Below, one piece after another: positions 45,834-51,950 of a stretch of 64,000 nt of DNA (the stretch's first letter is position 1; each line of letters opens with the position of its first letter). Location of the stretch: positions 496,001 through 560,000 of the forward strand of contig JACKER010000008.1 in assembly GCA_020632925.1 (NCBI GenBank), written 5' to 3'. The notes below the pieces were generated by a model. It was not told where the DNA came from and ran no database searches. It saw nothing but the letters and a program-made list of their open reading frames with translations. Source of the stretch: Alphaproteobacteria bacterium. Its GTDB lineage: Bacteria > Myxococcota_A > UBA796 > GCA-2862545. Made by a program: the position numbers and the translations under genes.

Positions 45834-46382
45834 ATGAACGCTCGCGGGCCCATCGTGGCGGTCCTGTTCGCCCTCCTGGCCGGTGCCGTGCTCGTCGCCA
45901 TCCTCTGGGTGACCACGCCCTCCCCGACGCCGCCCCCCGTCAACGACCGCCGTCCGAGCACGGCCCGGTCCGCTCCCGTCTCCTCGCCCGCGGCGCCGTC
46001 CCCCTCCACCGAGCCCGACGCCGCGACGCAAGCGCCACCCGACCTCGACGCGTGGCGCCAGGCGCCCGATCCGGCGACGCACCGCGAGTTCGACACCCCC
46101 GAGGAAGCCGAGGCCTTCGTCACCCGCAACGTCACCGAGCTGTTCGCCGTGGTCTGGCCCGAGATCGATCCCGCCACGATCACGGCGGCGTGCACCGTCG
46201 ACGGCCGCCACTGCACGTACGAAGGACCCTGGCCCGGCGACGACTTCCTGAAGCGGTGGCTGGTCGCGATCTCGGAGGGTCGCACCGGTCCCGCCGACAT
46301 GGAGGGCGTGACCTTCTCCACCTTCCGTCCCGAAGAACGAGGGGAGGAACGGATCTTCGTGCTCGAGGCACACGCCCCCTGA
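45834..46382 (+). CDS. hypothetical single-span exported protein
   Basis: A 182-residue protein with an N-terminal helix (IVAVLFALLAGAVLVAILWV), a Pro/Ser/Thr linker (about 30-65) and a C-terminal domain with two cysteines (ITAACTVDGRHCTYEGPW) that may form a disulfide. No family is recognised. It is divergent from the metal-type two-component operon and shares about 100 bases with it, so it may be co-regulated. Confidence 0.65.
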   Translation: MNARGPIVAVLFALLAGAVLVAILWVTTPSPTPPPVNDRRPSTARSAPVSSPAAPSPSTEPDAATQAPPDLDAWRQAPDPATHREFDTPEEAEAFVTRNVTELFAVVWPEIDPATITAACTVDGRHCTYEGPWPGDDFLKRWLVAISEGRTGPADMEGVTFSTFRPEERGEERIFVLEAHAP

Positions 46383-46387
46383 ACGGG

Positions 46388-46410
46388 TGTGTTCACGACT
46401 TGTGAACACA
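46388..46410. promoter_or_regulatory. perfect 9-bp inverted repeat directly before the receiver gene
   Basis: TGTGTTCAC-N5-GTGAACACA ends at the base before the proposed ATG. It could be a repressor operator or a hairpin that hides the start. It is not the CRP pattern, in which the TGTGA and TCACA halves face the other way. Confidence 0.55.
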
Positions 46411-46776
46411 ATGTTACAACTCGGGGCCGAGGGGGGCCTCATCACCACACGTGTGCTGGTCGTGGACGACGACCCGCTGGTCCGAGCCACGCTCGGGCGG
46501 GTGCTGGCACGTCACTGCGAGGTGGAGCTGCTCACCCCGGAGGAGGCGCACGAGCGCGTCGCGCGCGGCGGATACGACGTGCTCCTGACCGACCTGGAGA
46601 TGGGCCGGTTCCACGGCGAGACGCTGGCGGCCGACTCCTTCGTGCGGTGGCCCGACGCGCGCATCGTCGTGATGACCGGCAGCGTGTCGCACCCCAAGCT
46701 CAGCTGGCCGGTGATCAAGAAGCCGCTCGTGCTCCAGGAGCTGCTCTCGGCCCTGATGCTGCGCCGCTCGGACTGA
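46411..46776 (+). CDS. stand-alone response-regulator receiver domain
   Basis: About 121 residues consisting of a receiver only: acidic pocket VLVVDDDPLV, phospho-acceptor VLLTDLEMG, Thr in VVMTGS and Lys in VIKKPLVLQELL. No output domain is present. The start is uncertain; an upstream in-frame GTG at 46387 would place the palindrome inside the gene, and no ribosome site is clear for any choice. The 3' end overlaps the convergent kinase gene by 62 bases. Confidence 0.8.
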   Translation: MLQLGAEGGLITTRVLVVDDDPLVRATLGRVLARHCEVELLTPEEAHERVARGGYDVLLTDLEMGRFHGETLAADSFVRWPDARIVVMTGSVSHPKLSWPVIKKPLVLQELLSALMLRRSD

Positions 46777-47995
46777 GCGCCCCGCTCCAGTCGACGACGA
46801 ACCGGGTCCCCTGCCCGTCCTCGCGCGGCAGGCAACGCACGTCGCCGCGGTGGTAGCGCGCGATCTCGCGACAGAGGTGCAGCCCCAGGCCGACCGAGCC
46901 ATCCCGCCCCTCGGCGTGCCCGTCCGGTCGGAAGAAGGGCTCGAAGATGCGCTCCCGCAGCTCCTCGGGGACCCCCTCGCCGCGGTCCGTGACCTCGAAC
47001 CCCGTCGCCGTCGTTCGGACCTCGATGGGCGGCGCTCCGTGGCGTGCAGCGTTCTCGAGGAGGTTGCGCGCGAGCCGGCGGAGCAGGGCCGGCTCCCCGT
47101 CGACGACGAGCGCCGAGCCCGCGACCGCGGCACCGACCCGAGCGGCCTCCTCCTCCAGGATCGCCACGAGGTCCACGGGCTCGGCGTTCTCCGGGCCGTC
47201 GCTGGCCTGCATCCGGCCCACCTGGAGCAGGTCCCCCACGGTGAGGTCGAGCTCCTCCACGTCGCGGACCGCGGCCTCACACAACGACGCGCGCTCCTCG
47301 GTGCCGTCGTCGAGCAGCTCGATGGCCATCCGGAGCCGAGCGAGCGGGCTCCGCAGGTCGTGCGACGCGCTCGCGAGCACCCGGCGCTGGGCCTCGAACG
47401 ACCGCTGCACCCGGTCGGCCGCCTCGTTGAACGTGCGCGCGACGGCCGCCACCTCGTCCTGGCCGCGGACGACGACGCGCGCGGACAGGTCGCCGTCGCC
47501 CCAGCGCGCCACCCCGTCCCGCACCTCCTCCAACCGGCGCGTGATGCGGCGCGCGAGCGGCCAGCAGCCCACGGCCAGCACGCCCGCCAGCACGCCGAAG
47601 GTCAGGAAGAACCGCGGCCGGAACGATCGGCGCTGCGCGAGCGCGAAGGCCCGTCCATCGGCGAGCATCACCCGCAGGCCGCCGCGCCCGTGCTCGCGGA
47701 AGGGCCCCGGCTCGCCCTGCTCGATGGGCTCGCCCACCACACCGGCCACGCCACCCGCCCGGTCGTAGAAGGTGATGTCCATCTCGACCTGCTCGGCGAC
47801 CTCGGCGAGGTGCTCCTCGAGGGCAGGGTCGTCGGCGCGCAGCTCACTGACCGCGGCGGTGCCCGTGACGAGGTCGGTGACCGCCGTCTTGTCGCCCCAG
47901 ACCCAGGAGCCGACGATGCCCGCGACCACCACGCCGAACACCGCGACCGCGACGAACCCGACGTAGACCTGGAGATACAGCCTCCGCCCGATCAC
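46715..47995 (-). CDS. sensor histidine kinase
   Basis: A 426-residue kinase. Two helices (about residues 8-30 and 130-148) flank a periplasmic domain of about 95 residues. HAMP follows (RRLEEVRDGVARWGDGDLS), then the H-box ASASHDLRSPLARLRM, N-box LLENAARHGA, DRGEGVPEELRERIFEPFF and GSVGLGLHLC. The tail after the ATPase domain is low-complexity (SPSGAASGPRAAPGARAAS) and coincides with the overlap with the convergent receiver gene. The GTG overlaps the regulator stop (GTGA). The layout resembles CpxA or RstB-like kinases. Confidence 0.92.
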   Translation of the reverse strand: MIGRRLYLQVYVGFVAVAVFGVVVAGIVGSWVWGDKTAVTDLVTGTAAVSELRADDPALEEHLAEVAEQVEMDITFYDRAGGVAGVVGEPIEQGEPGPFREHGRGGLRVMLADGRAFALAQRRSFRPRFFLTFGVLAGVLAVGCWPLARRITRRLEEVRDGVARWGDGDLSARVVVRGQDEVAAVARTFNEAADRVQRSFEAQRRVLASASHDLRSPLARLRMAIELLDDGTEERASLCEAAVRDVEELDLTVGDLLQVGRMQASDGPENAEPVDLVAILEEEAARVGAAVAGSALVVDGEPALLRRLARNLLENAARHGAPPIEVRTTATGFEVTDRGEGVPEELRERIFEPFFRPDGHAEGRDGSVGLGLHLCREIARYHRGDVRCLPREDGQGTRFVVDWSGALSPSGAASGPRAAPGARAAS

Positions 47996-48681
47996 GACTG
48001 CTTCTCGGCGAAGAGGTACCCGGCACCCCGTGAGGTCAGGATGCGCTTCGGGTGGCGCGGGTCGTCCTCGACCAGGGCGCGGATCCGGCTGATGTGGACG
48101 TCGATCGAGCGGTCGAAGGCCTCGAGCTCCTCGTCGCGCACGATGCGCATGAGCTGCTCGCGCGAGAGCACCCGGCCGGGCCGCTCGGCGAGCGCGAGCA
48201 ACAGATCGAACTGGTGAGCCGTGAGCGCGAGCGCCTCGCCGTCGAGCCGCGCCTGGCGCGCGCCGGCGTCGACCTGGAGCCGGCCGAAGCGCAGCACCTT
48301 GTCGCCGGGCGCCGACGTGGGGCGGCTGCGTCGGAGCACCGCCCGGAGCCGCGCGACGAGCTCGCGCGGGTTGAAGGGCTTGGGCAGGTAGTCGTCCGCG
48401 CCGAGCTCGAGGCCGACGATGCGGTCCGTGTCCTCGCCGCGCGCCGTGAGCAGCAGGATGGGGACGTCGGAGCCGGCGCGCAGCGTGCGACACAGGTCGA
48501 AGCCATCCCCGTCGGGCAGGTTCACGTCGAGCAGGATCGCGTCCCATCGCCCGTTGCGTGCCGCCGCCATGCCAGAGGTGGCGTCGGGGCGCTCGTGCAC
48601 CTCGAAGCCGTGCTGGGCCAGGTAGCGGGACACCATCGACGACAGCCGCACGTCGTCGTCCACGAACAGGACGCGATCCAT
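47992..48681 (-). CDS. OmpR/PhoB-family response regulator
   Basis: A 229-residue regulator: LFVDDDVRL, ILLDVNLPDGDGF, LLLTARGEDTD and DDYLPKPFNP form a complete receiver, and LTAHQFDLLLALAERPGRVL, DVHISRIRALVEDD and RILTSRGAGYLFAE form the winged helix. It is 9 bases downstream of the Spy-like gene and coupled to the kinase. It is similar in sequence to the other regulator in the window, suggesting related systems. Confidence 0.94.
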   Translation of the reverse strand: MDRVLFVDDDVRLSSMVSRYLAQHGFEVHERPDATSGMAAARNGRWDAILLDVNLPDGDGFDLCRTLRAGSDVPILLLTARGEDTDRIVGLELGADDYLPKPFNPRELVARLRAVLRRSRPTSAPGDKVLRFGRLQVDAGARQARLDGEALALTAHQFDLLLALAERPGRVLSREQLMRIVRDEELEAFDRSIDVHISRIRALVEDDPRHPKRILTSRGAGYLFAEKQS

Positions 48682-48690
48682 GGGTCGATC

Positions 48691-49095
48691 CTACTCGGAG
48701 GCGAGGTCGTGCACGGCGACCCGCTGCTCGGGGGTGAGCACCTCGGCGACGGAGATCATGTGGTCGAGGCCGAAGGCGGTCATGCGGTCGAACAGGTCGA
48801 CGCCGTCCTTGCGGAGCCGCTCGAGGCCCTTGCGGTCGATGTCCTCGGTCCACAGCAGGTCGTGCATGGAGCCGCGGATCGTGCGGGCCTCGGTGCGGAA
48901 CGCCTCGCGCTGCTCGAACGCGCCCTCGACGAGCCCATGGATCGTCTCGCGCTGCTGCTCGCTCACACCGATGCGGTCGAGCCGCTGATCGACCTTCGCC
49001 AGCACCTGCTCGGCGGTCGGGGGCGTGCGCTCGGCGGCGAGCGCGGGGGTGGAGCCCAGCAGGACCACGGCCACGAGGGGAAGAATGCGCTTCAT
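48691..49095 (-). CDS. Spy/CpxP-like periplasmic protein
   Basis: A 134-residue exported protein with a clean signal (MKRILPLVAVVLLGSTPALA) after GGGAGGTCGAC. The mature part is helical: VDQRLDRIGVSEQQRETIHG and SVAEVLTPEQRVAVHDLASE, the last containing LTPEQR, the LTxxQ motif of the Spy family. Such proteins act as ATP-independent periplasmic chaperones or sensors that restrain the kinase. It heads the operon with the regulator and kinase. Confidence 0.88.
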   Translation of the reverse strand: MKRILPLVAVVLLGSTPALAAERTPPTAEQVLAKVDQRLDRIGVSEQQRETIHGLVEGAFEQREAFRTEARTIRGSMHDLLWTEDIDRKGLERLRKDGVDLFDRMTAFGLDHMISVAEVLTPEQRVAVHDLASE

Positions 49096-49224
49096 GTCGA
49101 CCTCCCGGGGGGCACCGTCCGTCCCCCACGTCCTCAGCTTCACCACCGCGGCTTTCGGCTCCCTTGCGCGGATGCAAAGTTGTGTGAAGTGCCGCCGAGC
49201 CGGGTTCCGCGGTAGGATGCGTCG

Positions 49225-50154
49225 ATGAACCGTGACGCGCGTCACAGCCTGCTGCTCGTCCTGTTGGCGGGCGCCCTCGCCGCGGGCACGAGCTGCGCCG
49301 TGTGGGACCCCGATCCCGCGGTCAACACGTACGCGCTGGTGGGCAAGCACACGGACGCGTCCTGCGAGGCCTGCCACGGCGAGCCCCCGTTCGGCGCGAT
49401 CTCGACGCGCTGCGACTCCTGTCACGAGATCGACCGGCCCCAGTGCGTGGCGGGCCAGTCGCCCCCCTGCCACTACGAGGACCAGGTCGACGCGAACGGC
49501 GGCCAGCAGGACTGCGGTCCGGTCTGCCACGACCCCGCGGGCGAGTGGGGTGGCGGTGGCGGCGGCGTCTGTCCGGACGGTCCGAGCCCCGGGGACCACG
49601 GCTTCTTCCCCCTCGAGGGGTACCACGACCAGCCCTGCACGCTCTGCCACGACGACCCGGCGGACACGGCCTGCGACCAGATCTCGGGCGCGATGTGCAT
49701 GAACTGCCACGAGGACGACCGGCTCTTCGCCGCCCACTACATGGACATCGCGGGCGACTGGCCGTCGGGCACGGACCTGCGCTGGGACTGCGCGCCCTGC
49801 CACACGTACGACGACGCGCAGCCGAAGTGGAAGGAGAACGAGCGCCACCCGCCGGGCGCGGGGACACCGCCGGATGGGTTCCGCGTCCCGCACGGGGTGG
49901 CGAACGACGCGCCGCGCGACCCGGGGACGCAGGCGGGGACGCCCACGGATCCGGAGGACTGGGTGACGGCATGCGAGGCGTGCCACACGGACGCGCCCGG
50001 GAACTACGCGACCTTGTCGTGCACGACCGGCTGCCACGCCGAGATCTTCCAGTATGGGTACCACTGGAGCCAGACGTCGACGTCGCCCGGCTCCAGCTGT
50101 ATCACATCGGGCTGCCACAAGTACGGACGCCTGGAGTACGGGCAGCTCCCGTAG
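49225..50154 (+). CDS. multihaem c-type cytochrome lipoprotein
   Basis: A 309-residue lipoprotein (LVLLAGALAAGTSC lipobox). I count six CxxCH sites (CEACH, CDSCH, CTLCH, CMNCH, CAPCH, CEACH) and three wider-spaced candidates, CGPVCH, CTTGCH and CITSGCH. A GGGGGG linker divides it near residue 108. The layout is like periplasmic or outer-membrane electron carriers (CxxxxCH-type haem proteins of metal reducers). It is divergent from the second Spy-like operon. The downstream palindromic repeats may stop transcription. Confidence 0.85.
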   Translation: MNRDARHSLLLVLLAGALAAGTSCAVWDPDPAVNTYALVGKHTDASCEACHGEPPFGAISTRCDSCHEIDRPQCVAGQSPPCHYEDQVDANGGQQDCGPVCHDPAGEWGGGGGGVCPDGPSPGDHGFFPLEGYHDQPCTLCHDDPADTACDQISGAMCMNCHEDDRLFAAHYMDIAGDWPSGTDLRWDCAPCHTYDDAQPKWKENERHPPGAGTPPDGFRVPHGVANDAPRDPGTQAGTPTDPEDWVTACEACHTDAPGNYATLSCTTGCHAEIFQYGYHWSQTSTSPGSSCITSGCHKYGRLEYGQLP

Positions 50155-50246
50155 GTGACGGCCTGAGGACCGTGCTGGGTCTGATCGTCGAGCATGGGGA
50201 CCACACTGATGGCAGCGACTTCCTTGGTCGTAAGGGAGAAATTTCT

Positions 50247-50520
50247 CTCACCCCCCGGCCCCTCTCCCGGTGGTAGAGGGGGAGGAGCGGCTCTGTCGCC
50301 CATGGTGGTCCTGACGGGGGTGCAACCGTAGCTCCTATGCCGCTCCTAACTCCCCTCTACCTTCGGGAGAGGGGCCGGGGGTGAGGGAAACCCCTCGGAT
50401 GACGGGTGCACCTCGTCACCCACGAACCCCCGCGCGAACGGAGAGTATAGAGAACAGTCGATGTGTCGGGTGCTCGGAGGATGCACCGCGGAGGACGCGG
50501 AGGACGCGGAGAACATGGCC
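50247..50520. repeat. palindromic repeat element, copy 1
   Basis: A left arm at 50247-50290 (containing CGGCCCCTCTCCCGG) is repeated inverted at 50340-50386 (containing CGGGAGAGGGGCCGGGG), with about 50 bases between. The shared flank from 50386 (GATGACGGGTGCACCTCGTC) continues to a nonamer array of CGCGGAGGA near 50487-50512. A second copy lies about 470-500 bases downstream. It is intergenic, after the multihaem cytochrome gene; no gene is seen here. Confidence 0.8.
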
Positions 50521-50665
50521 ATCCCGATGGCGTCCGCTGGAGGCTCGTAGGTGGGCAGTCACGTGCAGCATCGTGCGCTACCTCCGTCCCACCTCCGCGC
50601 TCTCCGCGTCCTCCGCGGTGCAACTTCAAGCCCGCCGGTCCAACCGTAGAACATGGAGAAGATGC
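50457..50665 (+). repeat. left member of a long inverted repeat
   Basis: This block recurs, inverted and with scattered changes, at 51723-51935. Matching segments include GTGTCGGGTGCTCGGAGGAT, GCAGCATCGTGCGCTACCTC and CTCCGCGCTCTCCGCGTCCT. I estimate roughly 80-85 percent identity by eye. It includes its own smaller GC-rich inverted pair (nonamer arrays at 50487 and near 50600). Confidence 0.75.
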
Positions 50666-50714
50666 GACACTCACCAGCAACGTGGATATCATCGTTCTAC
50701 GTTACGTATTTCTC

Positions 50715-51022
50715 CTCATCCCTCGGCCCCCTCTCCCGGTGGTAGAGGGGGGAGGAGCGGCTCTGTCGCCCAGGGCGGGCCTTTGGGTCTCCAGCAGGCG
50801 CCCGAGGTCGTTGCGGAGCGATGTGATGCTGGTTGTTCTGCCGCTCCTAACTCCACTCTACCTCCGGGAGAGGGGCCGGGGGTGAGGGAAACACCTCTGA
50901 TGACGGGTGCACCTCGTCACCCACGAACGCCAGAGCGAACGGAAACCATGGAGAATAGGTGATGTGTCGGGTGCTCGAAGGAATCACCGCGGAGGACGCG
51001 GGGGACGCGGAGAAATGGCCGC
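50715..51022. repeat. palindromic repeat element, copy 2
   Basis: Same arms (50715-50760 and 50841-50888), same downstream flank and same nonamer array (50985-51010) as copy 1, with point differences and a different inner loop. A separate short motif, ACCTCGGTGGACCTCGGTGA near 51042, follows. No gene is recognised between this copy and the orphan gene at 51201. Confidence 0.8.
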
Positions 51023-51200
51023 TCCGACATCCGCTCCTGCGACCTCGGTGGACCTCGGTGAACCTCTGTGGTGATTCGGCGGCGTCCGAACACCCGCAAC
51101 GTCTTCGCACGGGTTGATGGTAACATATGGAGCAGATCCACCACCAGGCACGGGCGACTGTCCCGAGGTACGGAAACGCGATCCGTGGGCGGTAACGGGG

Positions 51201-51593
51201 ATGGCGATGAACGAGCATATCATTCAGGTTCATTCCACCTTTGCCGACCGCAGGCCCGTCATTGCGTTGGCGCGATTGCTCGACGCGCACCTGCCCGACA
51301 TCGATGAGGCCGATGCTGCGTGTCTGTTCTTGGCGCTTCAGGTCTACGGATTTTCCCTTCCCGGGGCGGACTTCAACAACCCATCGCTTCCGGGTAGCGA
51401 CCTTGGGCGTTGGGATGCAGCGGTGATCGTCGCTGCTCTGTCGAAGGCGGTGCCCGATCCGAACGATTGGGACGGAGGCTCGCGCGAGACCCGTTTCACA
51501 GCAGGTGATCTGAGTGATCGCGCCGAAGCGCTGATGTCTCGCCTGCTGGTCGTGCCTGCACTCACTATTTCTGGATACTCCCGGCGACGTTGA
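51201..51593 (+). CDS. orphan hypothetical protein inside the repeat island
   Basis: About 130 residues starting MAMNEHIIQVHSTFADRRPV, with a second possible ATG two codons on. It is soluble and mildly acidic, with RPVIALARLLDAHLPDIDEA and DAAVIVAALSKAVPD helices. Base composition is visibly less GC-rich than neighbouring genes and third positions are less G/C-biased, which suggests recent acquisition. It is the only gene-like frame between the two halves of the inverted repeat. No family is recognised. Confidence 0.5.
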   Translation: MAMNEHIIQVHSTFADRRPVIALARLLDAHLPDIDEADAACLFLALQVYGFSLPGADFNNPSLPGSDLGRWDAAVIVAALSKAVPDPNDWDGGSRETRFTAGDLSDRAEALMSRLLVVPALTISGYSRRR

Positions 51594-51722
51594 TAGTCAG
51601 TCATGTCGGGGGAATGGTCACCTTGCAAACTATCCTTCCGTTCTCAACGCGACCTTCCCCCCTGCCGTGCGGCCCTCGACTTGTCCGTGGCGAACTGCCC
51701 AACGGCTGGCAGAACGTCAACT

Positions 51723-51935
51723 ATTCTCCATACTTCACGATTGGACCCGGCAGGCTTGAAGTGTTGCACCGCGGAGGACGCGGAGAGCGCGGAGGTCGGA
51801 CCGAGGTAGCGCACGATGCTGCATGTGACTGCCCCACCTACAAATCATCAGCGGACGATCGGGAGGGCCCGGTTCTCCGTGTCCTCCGCGTCCTCCGCGG
51901 TGAATCCTCCGAGCACCCGACACATCACATGTCGA
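51723..51935 (-). repeat. right member of a long inverted repeat
   Basis: Reverse complement of the 50457-50665 block. The bases from 51594 to 51722 hold nothing I recognise and are lower in GC. The repeat ends about 15 bases before the stop codon of the PEP-utilising enzyme. Confidence 0.75.
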
Positions 51936-51950
51936 TTCGGGGATCGCGCG

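Noticed and set aside
46388..46410. Palindrome considered as a CRP/FNR site
   Set aside because: The half-sites face the wrong way (TTCAC-N5-GTGAA instead of TGTGA-N6-TCACA).
50487..50640. Nonamer GC-rich repeats considered as a CRISPR array
   Set aside because: Units are 9 bases, directly adjacent, without unique spacers, and no cas gene is present.
50155..51950. Insertion sequence or prophage remnant
   Set aside because: No transposase, integrase or phage gene is recognisable, so it is listed as repeats only.
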